40,452 nucleotides of DNA from positions 1 through 40,452 of the forward strand of contig JAUZPL010000038.1 of NCBI GenBank assembly GCA_030705955.1, read 5' to 3'. Positions 1 through 7,094 of this stretch are shown one piece after another (the stretch's first letter is position 1; each line of letters begins with the position of its first letter). The notes below the pieces were generated by a model. It was given only the letters and a program-made list of their open reading frames with translations, was not told the DNA's origin and did not search any database. Made by a program: the position numbers and the translations under genes. Source of the stretch: Bacillota bacterium. Lineage in GTDB: Bacteria; Bacillota; Bacilli; Bacillales; Cytobacillaceae.

Positions 1-1285
1 CTACCTCGTTTGCTACACAAGACTAGGTGTTCGCTACATAAAACTGGTTCTTCTCTACACAGATCCGCCGCTTCACTACACAAGCTATTTTTTGCTACAC
101 AAACTACCTCGTTTGCTACACAAGACTAGGTGTTCGCTACATAAAACTGGTTCTTCTCTACACAGATCCACCGCTTTACTACACAAGCCATTTTTCGCTA
201 CACAATCTACCCCGTTTGCTACACAATCTACCCCGTTTGCTACACAAAACTAGATGTTTGCAACATAAAAATGGCTCTTCTCTACACAGATCCACTGCTT
301 CACTACACAAGCTATTTTTTGCTACACAAGCTACCTCGTTTGCTACACAGGACTAGGTGTTCGCTACATAAAATTGGCTCTTCTCTACACAGATCCACTG
401 TTTCACTACACAGGCTATTTTTCCCTACACAACGTACCCTGTTTGCTACACAAGCTATTTTTTGCTACACAATCTACCCCGTTTGCTACACAACACTAGA
501 CTTTCGCTACATAAAACTGGTTCTTCTCGTAATAGATTCACCGCTTTACTACACAAGCCATTTTTCGCTACACAATCTACCCCGTTTGCTACACAAGACT
601 AGGTGTTCGCTACATAAAACCGGTTCTTCTCTACACAGATCCACCGCTTCACTACACAAGCTATTTTTTGCTACACAAACTACCTCGTTTGCTACACAAG
701 ACTAGGTGTTCGCTACATAAAACTGGTTCTTCTCTACACAGATCCGCCGCTTCACTACACAAGCTATTTTTTGCTACATAAACTACCCCGTTTGCTACAC
801 AAAACTAGATGTTTGCAACATAAAACTGGTTCTTCTCTACACAGATCCGCCGCTTCACTACACAAGCTATTTTTTGCTACATAAACTACCCTGTTTGCTA
901 CACAACACTAGACTTTCGCTACATAAAACTGGTTCTTCTCTACACAAATCCACCGCTTCACTACACAAGCTATTTTTTGCTACACAAACTACCCCGTTTG
1001 CTACACAAGACTAGGTGTTCGCTACATAAAAATGGCTCTTCTCTACACAGATCCACCGCTTCACTACACAAGCCATTTTTCGCTACACAATCTACCCCGT
1101 TTGCTACACAAGACTAGACTTTTGCTACATAAAACTGGTTCTTCTCTACACAGATCCACCGCTTCACTACACAAGCTATTTTTTGCTACACAAGCTACCT
1201 CGATTGCCACACAAGATTGGCACTCGCTACACAAACTACTCCGTTTGCTACACAAACCTAGCTTTCGCTACACAAAACTACACAA
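1..1285 (+). repeat. Left phased repeat array (21-bp monomers, 103-bp higher-order unit)
   Basis: I count 63 copies of an octamer CTACACAA or a close variant (CTACATAA, CTACACAG, CAACATAA, and the degenerate CGTAATAG at 528). They start at 13, 34, 55, 76, 95, 116 and so on to 1278. Steps are 21 bp, except for a 19-bp step once per five monomers. The five monomers differ in spacer and recur in fixed order: GACTAGGTGTTCG, AACTGGTTCTTCT (always after CTACATAA), ATCCRCCGCTTCA (after CTACACAG), GCTATTTTTTG (the short one) and ACTACCTCGTTTG. This gives a 103-bp unit repeated about 11 times. There is one extra monomer at 219 and an extra two-monomer insertion at 446-485. The last units decay (steps 20, 21, 20, 10). 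All three forward frames of the core lack stops, which creates long spurious reading frames. The array continues beyond base 1. Confidence 0.97.
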
Positions 1286-1286
1286 A

Positions 1287-1320
1287 TAAGAAACCAGGCA
1301 CCCCAATGAGGCACCTGGTT
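1287..1320 (-). terminator. Rho-independent terminator of fumarase
   Basis: An 11-bp stem (1292-1302 with 1310-1320) sits 12 bp after the fumarase stop. Read on the minus strand it pairs fully through two G-U wobbles; on the plus strand those positions are A-C mismatches, so it is directional for the minus strand. TTTCTTATTT follows. It touches the last repeat monomer of the array. Confidence 0.85.
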
Positions 1321-1332
1321 CCCAAATCCATA

Positions 1333-2862
1333 TTAAAAGACTCTCTCTTTAAACTGAGCCAATTTTTCCAAGGATGATTTGTCTACATCTGCATGGAGGC
1401 TGTTTCCATGAGAGTCCATGGTTACAACGGCCGTGAAGCCTTCCACCTTTAGATGCCACATGGCTTCTGGAATACCAAATTGCATGAGGTCCACACCTTC
1501 AACCGATTTGATACAGTCTGCATAATATTGAGCAGCACCGCCAATGGCATTCAAATAAACCCCGCCAAATTCCGATAGAGCAGCCAATGTTTTTGGTCCC
1601 ATACCGCCTTTACCAATAACTGCCCGGATACCAAACTTTTTCATAATATCGCCTTGGTATGGTTCTTCACGAATGCTTGTCGTCGGACCTGCTGCTTTGA
1701 CATGCCATACTCCTTCTTCGTCCTTCAGCATAACCGGTCCGCAATGATATACAATTTGGCCATTTAAATCAACCGGCGATTCGTGGTCTGTCAAATGTTT
1801 ATGAATGGCATCGCGCCCAGTGTACATCATGCCGTTGATTTGCACTACATCCCCCACTTTTAGTGAGCGGATTTGTTCTTCTGAAATCGGTGCCTGTAAA
1901 GTAATGGCTTCTTTAGCGGAAGCCCCTTCTTCGTCTTTCTCGGCAAAATCAATGAGTTCGCCTTCTTGGTACATCCATTCTTGAATTTCACCACTCAACG
2001 GGTCAATTGCAACACCTTGACGACGGAATGCCCAGCAATTGTATGCTACAGAAACATAGAAGCTTGCTGGAATGCGGTTCATGACACCAATTTTGCAGCC
2101 TAACAAAGTAGCTTCCCCGCCAAAGCCCATTGTGCCAATTCCCAGTTTGTTGGCATTCTCCATTACATATTCTTCAAGTTTGCGAAGATCTTCATTTGGA
2201 TTGACATCTTCTACTGAGCGGAATAATTGTTCTTTTGCCAAATCATATCCTGATGAACGGTCACCACCGATGCCTACACCGATGAATCCAGCACTACAGC
2301 CTTGGCCCTGTGCTTGGTAAACAGAATGCATGATACATTTACGGATTCCGTCTAAATCACGGCCAGCACGACCTAGCCCTTCAAGCTCACATGGAAGACT
2401 GTATTGAATATTTTTATTTTCGCAGCCGCCTCCTTTAAGAATGAGACGCACTTCAATGTAGTCTTTTTCCCATTGATCAAATTTAATGACTGGAGTTCCC
2501 CCACCAAGGTTATCCCCACTATTTTCTCCAGTCAAAGAGTCTACTGAATTCGGACGTAATTTTCCGTTTTTTGTGGCAAGTGCAATTGCGTTTTTAATAG
2601 CTGTCTTTAATTCCAATTGATTGACGCCAACAGGTGTTTTAATTTTAAAGGTAGGCAGTCCTGTATCCTGGCAAATAGGAGATACCTGATCATCTGCCAT
2701 TTTAATATTGTTCGTAATGGTTGCAAGGCTCATGGCAGCACTTGTACCCGCATTTTCCTTTTCTTTTGCTGCCTTTACAGCACGGCGAACATCTTTTGGT
2801 AAATGTGTAGAGGCCTCAACAATCAGCTTGTACATGCTTTCTTCAAAATGAGTGATATTCAT
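1333..2862 (-). CDS. fumA: Class I fumarate hydratase (iron-sulfur)
   Basis: Interconverts fumarate and L-malate in the TCA cycle, in the cytoplasm, using an oxygen-sensitive 4Fe-4S cluster. The 509-aa protein has the full two-domain layout of single-chain class I fumarases: an N-terminal catalytic part with CQDTGLP (near residue 65) and GCSAGFIGVGIGGDR, then a C-terminal swivel part with VGDVVQINGMMYTGRDAIHK and GKGGMG. Length is normal for the family. The ATG follows AAAGGGAAGGGG. It is monocistronic, with its own terminator just before the left repeat array. B. subtilis uses the unrelated class II enzyme (CitG), so this is a difference from that model. Family identity is secure; the symbol is by analogy. 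Confidence 0.93.
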   Translation of the reverse strand: MNITHFEESMYKLIVEASTHLPKDVRRAVKAAKEKENAGTSAAMSLATITNNIKMADDQVSPICQDTGLPTFKIKTPVGVNQLELKTAIKNAIALATKNGKLRPNSVDSLTGENSGDNLGGGTPVIKFDQWEKDYIEVRLILKGGGCENKNIQYSLPCELEGLGRAGRDLDGIRKCIMHSVYQAQGQGCSAGFIGVGIGGDRSSGYDLAKEQLFRSVEDVNPNEDLRKLEEYVMENANKLGIGTMGFGGEATLLGCKIGVMNRIPASFYVSVAYNCWAFRRQGVAIDPLSGEIQEWMYQEGELIDFAEKDEEGASAKEAITLQAPISEEQIRSLKVGDVVQINGMMYTGRDAIHKHLTDHESPVDLNGQIVYHCGPVMLKDEEGVWHVKAAGPTTSIREEPYQGDIMKKFGIRAVIGKGGMGPKTLAALSEFGGVYLNAIGGAAQYYADCIKSVEGVDLMQFGIPEAMWHLKVEGFTAVVTMDSHGNSLHADVDKSSLEKLAQFKERVF

Positions 2863-2994
2863 TTTTGTTCCCCTTCCCTTTGCTCGTAAAGCATTTGTCT
2901 ATTTTCAATATTACAAATATTTTTCCAGAGTTTATTATACTCCTATAATGAGGGGATTAAAAGGATAACAAGAAACCGTTTTCACCTTACATAA

Positions 2995-3026
2995 CAAAAA
3001 ATGAGTCTGTTTAAAAACAGACTCAT
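2995..3026 (-). terminator. Terminator of the SE1561-family gene
   Basis: A perfect 12-bp stem, ATGAGTCTGTTT (3001-3012) with AAACAGACTCAT (3015-3026), is followed on the minus strand by T6. The stop codon of the gene lies inside the stem. Confidence 0.92.
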
Positions 3027-3211
3027 TCACTCTCCCGATGATTAAATTCCCTACATTTTGATTCTAGTTCATCTACAACCTCAATCATTCGATCTATATC
3101 TTCAAGACCTGTATCTTCTGGATCAATGGCATCCAGCATGTCTAAAAACATGTTTAACTTTTGCTTTAAAAAATCAATTTGCTTATTTTTATCATTTATG
3201 GCTGTGCCCAA
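3023..3211 (-). CDS. SE1561 family protein (short helical protein)
   Basis: A 62-aa acidic, helix-rich protein with the pattern LDAIDPEDTGLEDIDRMIEVVDELE, which I recognise as the SE1561 family of small Firmicute proteins. No function is known for it. The start is TTG: AAAGGAGA lies about seven bases upstream and there is no in-frame ATG nearby. It sits alone between fumarase and yfkD on the same strand, each with its own terminator, so it is probably monocistronic. No cysteines, membrane segment or signal peptide are present. Confidence 0.8.
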   Translation of the reverse strand: MGTAINDKNKQIDFLKQKLNMFLDMLDAIDPEDTGLEDIDRMIEVVDELESKCREFNHRESE

Positions 3212-3282
3212 AATAATCTCTCCTTTCCACTACCGTATTCATCCTACCGAGATCCACTATTTTTCGCAACCCCAATAAGGAA

Positions 3283-3311
3283 GGCTCCTACCCTTAAATC
3301 GAGTAGGAGCC
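3283..3311 (-). terminator. Terminator of yfkD
   Basis: A 9-bp perfect stem, GGCTCCTAC (3283-3291) with GTAGGAGCC (3303-3311), lies a few bases past the yfkD stop. TTCCTTATT follows on the minus strand. Confidence 0.85.
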
Positions 3312-3317
3312 ATTTCT

Positions 3318-4124
3318 TTATCTTGGACGTTCAGTTGCTAAAAAGCCAAAGGATACATAGTCCTGAACAGGTATCCATGCACCAATACCCTGTGAGGTAA
3401 CATTTTTAATCACAATAAATTTTTTATTTCCCTTTAACATTAAATAAACCTCTCCATACGTAACCTTTCCCTTTTCATTGACCGCTGGAGCATAGGCATA
3501 TAAATAGCCTAATCGGTTAGGAGCTACATTGTATACATGATCATTTTTTGTTCCACCACCAATTACGGTTTCAAATGATAAAGGTAGTTCTGTCTTTTCC
3601 ATAGCCTTTAAAAGCATCATTTTCTTAACATCTTCTGTATTAGAAATTTTGGCTGTTAGACCGCCTCTAATAATCTTTTGTACTTCCTGGACATAATGAA
3701 TCTGATACGGTACTTTGCCCCCACGGTTATCATAGAAATTGGTGTTAATTTTTTGAAATTCCCAATTTGGTGAGGTTTCAGTTGAAACATAGTTCAATGG
3801 CCACTGCCCAAGATAGATAATTGCTCGGTAACCTATAGCAAAAGGTGTGCTGTTAATACTAGTTTCATTTAGCATCCGGATTAAATCCGGGTTTTCAATT
3901 TTCACCTTAGATGAGTCAATTAATTTTTTGGTTAACTCACTTGGCTGCAATAAAGGTAGATCCTGTGTAGGATTCGGATACGTATTTTCCTTTGTAATAT
4001 TTCGAACAGAAGAAGGTACCAAGTATTTTGCTGGTTCTTTTTTCACAGGATGAGCTGCAAAAGCAGTTGGTAGCAAAGAAAGCATAAGAAAAAAGGTTAA
4101 TATGATGGAAGAAAGTTTTTTCAC
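3318..4124 (-). CDS. yfkD: YfkD-family secreted protein
   Basis: About 268 aa from the preferred start. It begins VKKLSSIILTFFLMLSLLPTAFAAHP, a clear Sec signal peptide, probably cleaved after AFA or AFAA, so the mature protein is extracytoplasmic. The body matches the YfkD-like family by overall character and gene position; its function is unknown. I choose the GTG at 4124 because AAAGGGG lies eight bases upstream and the signal peptide then starts directly with a lysine pair. An in-frame ATG at 4142, with a GGAGG 13 bases upstream, is an alternative and would add six residues. It lies downstream of chaA on the same strand, as in B. subtilis, but separated by 0.4 kb that contains an opposing transcription unit. 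Confidence 0.75.
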   Translation of the reverse strand: MKKLSSIILTFFLMLSLLPTAFAAHPVKKEPAKYLVPSSVRNITKENTYPNPTQDLPLLQPSELTKKLIDSSKVKIENPDLIRMLNETSINSTPFAIGYRAIIYLGQWPLNYVSTETSPNWEFQKINTNFYDNRGGKVPYQIHYVQEVQKIIRGGLTAKISNTEDVKKMMLLKAMEKTELPLSFETVIGGGTKNDHVYNVAPNRLGYLYAYAPAVNEKGKVTYGEVYLMLKGNKKFIVIKNVTSQGIGAWIPVQDYVSFGFLATERPR

Positions 4125-4265
4125 AGTTTGAACCCCTTTCATATATCTGTTTATCCCTCCATATTCTTTTCGGAGATGCAGAATATTATCCATTCAATTC
4201 ACAATTTTACTATATGTTTTTTACAATAATAGGAAATCAGTAATAAAAATGTAATAATCTGAACA

Positions 4266-4294
4266 TTTACAAAACTACAGATTTCTATTATAAT
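4266..4294 (+). promoter_or_regulatory. Sigma-A promoter driving a non-coding transcript
   Basis: TTTACA (4266-4271), an exact 17-bp spacer, then TATAAT (4289-4294). This is one of the best housekeeping promoters in the window. It points right, into a stretch with no gene on the plus strand. Confidence 0.8.
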
Positions 4295-4300
4295 GAACTT

Positions 4301-4537
4301 AACCTTTTAAAAAGGAGGGCAGTAATCAATCTGCGAAAGTTCTATTAATAAGGAGGTTGGGATTTCGTCTTATATGATATTCAACAGTCGTGTTTTTCCA
4401 CATTATAATTAAACATGAAGGTTGGTGGTTGATGGTCCCAAATAAGTGAAGCAGTTGATTTACCCTATAAAATTTTAAATACTTAAATATGACACTTATG
4501 AAAGACTCTGGGCCAACTGGCACAGAGTCTTTTTTGA
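4301..4537 (+). ncRNA. Candidate small RNA or leader-like transcript between yfkD and chaA
   Basis: The unit is bounded by the promoter at 4266-4294 and a strong terminator ending at 4536, giving a predicted RNA of roughly 235 nt. It contains two ribosome-binding-like motifs (AAAAAGGAGGG near 4310 and AAGGAGGT near 4350), but neither is followed at normal spacing by a start codon opening a frame of more than about 12 codons. The transcript runs antisense to the chaA-yfkD intergenic strand, so it would oppose read-through from chaA into yfkD. I do not recognise a known RNA family. Alternatives are an unrecognised small peptide gene or a decayed gene. Confidence 0.5.
4504..4536 (+). terminator. 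Terminator of the plus-strand transcript, convergent with chaA
   Basis: GACTCTGGGCC (4504-4514) pairs with GGCACAGAGTC (4519-4529) and is followed by T6 on the plus strand. On the minus strand the stem is followed only by TTTCAT, so it works better for the plus-strand transcript than for chaA, whose stop is at 4538. Confidence 0.82.
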
Positions 4538-5599
4538 TTATAGTAAAAAGAAGCCCAGCCCCATAATAAAGTAGGCTGCTATTAAGGTAAGTCCCTCAAA
4601 CCAATTCGATTCTCCATCGTTAGAGATGACAACCATAAGAAGAACAGAAGAAACCATGGCTATTAATTCTTGCCAGCTAAAGATGAGCGGCATAGAAGTG
4701 CTAAAAAAGAGGGAAGCAATGACGAGGACCGGTGCAACAAACATGGCCACTTGAAGGGTGGATCCAATGGCAATTTCAACTGCTACATCCATTTTATTTT
4801 TATAAGCCATCATAACAGCTGATGCATGCTCTGCTGCATTTCCAACAATCGCTACGATAATAACCCCAATAAACAATTCAGTCCAACCAAATGATTTTGC
4901 TACATATTCAAAAGTATGAACAAGATGCTCAGATATATAAGCAACAATTAGGGTTGCAATAGCAAGAATAGAAATCGCTTTTCTTTTTCCCCATTCTGGC
5001 TCCTCTTCATGATGTCCCTCTGTTTCATTTTCGTGCTGGTAAACACCTCGATGGGTCACTAATTTAAAAAATAAGGCCGCAAGATAAAGAATAATTAATG
5101 CGACAGCTGTGCCTACACTTAAGGTCAATTTCTCAGATGCTCCCATGTTTAATGAGAATACTTCAGGAATAACAAATGCCACAATAACAGCAAACATTAA
5201 TAGCCCCGAATTATTTCTGGCATCATACACATTAAACTCCTGACGCTTATATTTCAAACCACCTACAAAAAAGGATAATCCTGCAACAAGTAAAAGATTT
5301 CCTAAAACTGACCCGGTTAAGGATGCAAGAACAACAGCTAAAAGTCCTGCCTTCAATGCAAATACTGAAATTATAAGTTCCACTGCATTTCCAAACGTAG
5401 CGTTTAAAAGTCCCCCAATTCTAGGTCCTGCGACAATGGCCAGGCTTTCAGTAGCTCTTCCCATAAAACTTGCTAAAGCAATAATAGTTAAACAGTAAAT
5501 AACAAACATCACGATACTTGACCAGTTCAGAAATGTACCCATTATAGAAAGTGGAACACCCACGGTTAGCAAAAGAAAAAAAATTTTGTTCGTCACCAT
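4538..5599 (-). CDS. chaA: Ca2+/H+ antiporter (CAX family), ChaA/YfkE
   Basis: An integral membrane antiporter that expels Ca2+ in exchange for protons. The 353-aa protein has about 11 hydrophobic segments. It carries both inverted-repeat signatures of the CAX fold: TFGNAVELIISVFALKAG in the first half and IVGNAAEHASAVMMAYKNK in the second, with the paired glutamates that bind calcium. A charged central loop (HENETEGHHEEEPEW) matches the acidic linker between halves. Length fits B. subtilis YfkE, and the yfkD-chaA-yfkF order is conserved with that species. GGAGGG lies very close to the annotated ATG (about 4 nt); the GTG one codon later has the better spacing and may be the true start. Confidence 0.92.
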   Translation of the reverse strand: MVTNKIFFLLLTVGVPLSIMGTFLNWSSIVMFVIYCLTIIALASFMGRATESLAIVAGPRIGGLLNATFGNAVELIISVFALKAGLLAVVLASLTGSVLGNLLLVAGLSFFVGGLKYKRQEFNVYDARNNSGLLMFAVIVAFVIPEVFSLNMGASEKLTLSVGTAVALIILYLAALFFKLVTHRGVYQHENETEGHHEEEPEWGKRKAISILAIATLIVAYISEHLVHTFEYVAKSFGWTELFIGVIIVAIVGNAAEHASAVMMAYKNKMDVAVEIAIGSTLQVAMFVAPVLVIASLFFSTSMPLIFSWQELIAMVSSVLLMVVISNDGESNWFEGLTLIAAYFIMGLGFFLL

Positions 5600-5761
5600 A
5601 CACCCTCCGATCCATCCTTTATACCGATTCTATTCTTTTTAACTATTTTTCATGTCCATCTAACTTAGCTTATCCAACAAAAAAAATTGTTTGCAAATCT
5701 ATACAATTGCGTTACCATCATTTAGGAGCGTCAATTATTATTTGTTTCCCGAGGTTAAAAG

Positions 5762-6934
5762 ATGAAAAAAAGTAATGTTCAATTTTGGATATTGGTAAGT
5801 ATCGTTTCTCTTTCAGGCTTTTCCCAGGGAATGCTTCTTCCCTTAATTGCAGTTATTTTTGAAAAAAGTGGAATTTCCTCATCCTTAAATGGGTTAAATG
5901 CTACTGCCTTATACATTGGTATTTTGCTGATTTCCCCCTTTATGGAGCTGCCGTTACGAAAATATGGTTATAAACCGATCATTTTAATTGGAGCGGGGAC
6001 AGTCATATTCTCTCTTTTCCTGTTTCCTTTATGGCAATCATTTTGGTTTTGGTTCATCCTTCGTTTATTTATTGGAATTGGGGACCATTCTCTGCATTTT
6101 GCTACTCAGACATGGATTACCTCTTTTTCACCAGAGAATAAACGTGGTAGAAATATTTCTCTTTATGGGCTTTTCTTTGGAATCGGATTTGCAGCCGGAC
6201 CGCTCATGACACCATTAGTCAATATTAGCCCCTCCTTACCATTCATTGTTTCCGGATGTTTATGCTTAGTTGGCTGGTTCTTCCTATTAGCGGTAAAGAA
6301 TGACATCCCGGAACAATCCAAAGGAATAAATTCTTTTCTTGAAAATATTAAGCGCTTTTCAAAGGCTTGGAAATATGGGTGGATAGCATTTCTGCCTCCC
6401 TTATCCTATGGCTTCTTAGAATCATCGTTAAATGGCAGCTTTCCCGTTTTTGCCTTAAGAATTGGTATGGATGTGTCGAAAGTTTCAATTATTTTATCCG
6501 GATTTGCTATTGGAAGTATTATCACCCAGCTACCTTTAGGAATTCTTAGTGATAAATATGGCAGAAAAAGCGTATTAACTACCGTTTTATTTCTAGGATT
6601 TATAAGCTTTACAACGGCTAGTTTTCTGGAATACTCCTTTATTGGGCTTGTCCTTTGTTTTCTTATTTCCGGAATGGCTGTTGGATCAACCTTTTCGCTT
6701 GGAATCAGCTATATGTCTGACTTACTGCCAAAGGAATTATTGCCTGCCGGGAATTTAATGTGCGGAATCTTTTTTAGTCTTGGTAGTTTATGTGGCCCGA
6801 TCATTGGAGGCTTGTTTATTCAGTTTTTCAAGCATACAAGTTTTTTCTATATTATTAGTATGGTTTTAATGATGATCACGTTTATTCTCTTTATTTTTGG
6901 GAAAAAAACACTTTCTCAGAAAATTAATAGTTAG
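5762..6934 (+). CDS. yfkF: MFS transporter, YfkF type
   Basis: A 390-aa major facilitator with about 12 transmembrane segments. It shows the motif-A-like loop GILSDKYGRKS between segments of the second half and an equivalent degenerate one (ELPLRKYGYKP) in the first half. The substrate cannot be read from sequence; drug or metabolite efflux is typical. It is transcribed divergently from chaA across 160 bp, which matches the B. subtilis arrangement and supports the yfkF name. The ATG follows GAGG at about 8 bases, a rather weak site. Its own terminator follows at 7002-7040. Confidence 0.82.
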   Translation: MKKSNVQFWILVSIVSLSGFSQGMLLPLIAVIFEKSGISSSLNGLNATALYIGILLISPFMELPLRKYGYKPIILIGAGTVIFSLFLFPLWQSFWFWFILRLFIGIGDHSLHFATQTWITSFSPENKRGRNISLYGLFFGIGFAAGPLMTPLVNISPSLPFIVSGCLCLVGWFFLLAVKNDIPEQSKGINSFLENIKRFSKAWKYGWIAFLPPLSYGFLESSLNGSFPVFALRIGMDVSKVSIILSGFAIGSIITQLPLGILSDKYGRKSVLTTVLFLGFISFTTASFLEYSFIGLVLCFLISGMAVGSTFSLGISYMSDLLPKELLPAGNLMCGIFFSLGSLCGPIIGGLFIQFFKHTSFFYIISMVLMMITFILFIFGKKTLSQKINS

Positions 6935-7001
6935 TGTGACTGTTTTCTTTCTCAGTGAATAAGATATATGGTAAGATTAAAAAGAAAATTTAATTTATGC
7001 A

Positions 7002-7040
7002 GCCACGCTGTCATCTTTGGATGACAGCTTTCGTGTTTTT
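7002..7040 (+). terminator. Terminator of yfkF
   Basis: GCTGTCATC (7007-7015) with GATGACAGC (7020-7028) forms a 9-bp stem with a 4-nt loop. TTTCGTGTTTTTT follows. Confidence 0.85.
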
Positions 7041-7094
7041 TATAGGCAGTGATTCTGATTCTATTTCTCAATAAACATAACGGAGGGAGATTTT

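Noticed and set aside
1-1285. CRISPR array
   Set aside because: Repeats are only 8-12 bp, spacers are not unique but five recurring types, and no cas genes are near.
271-1289. Repeat-rich coding sequences in the left array on either strand
   Set aside because: The 103-bp period shifts frame, the core lacks stops by composition, and there is no ribosome binding site or frame conservation.
4326-4523. 65-aa minus-strand frame between yfkD and chaA
   Set aside because: No ribosome binding site, no recognisable protein features, and it overlaps a terminator hairpin.
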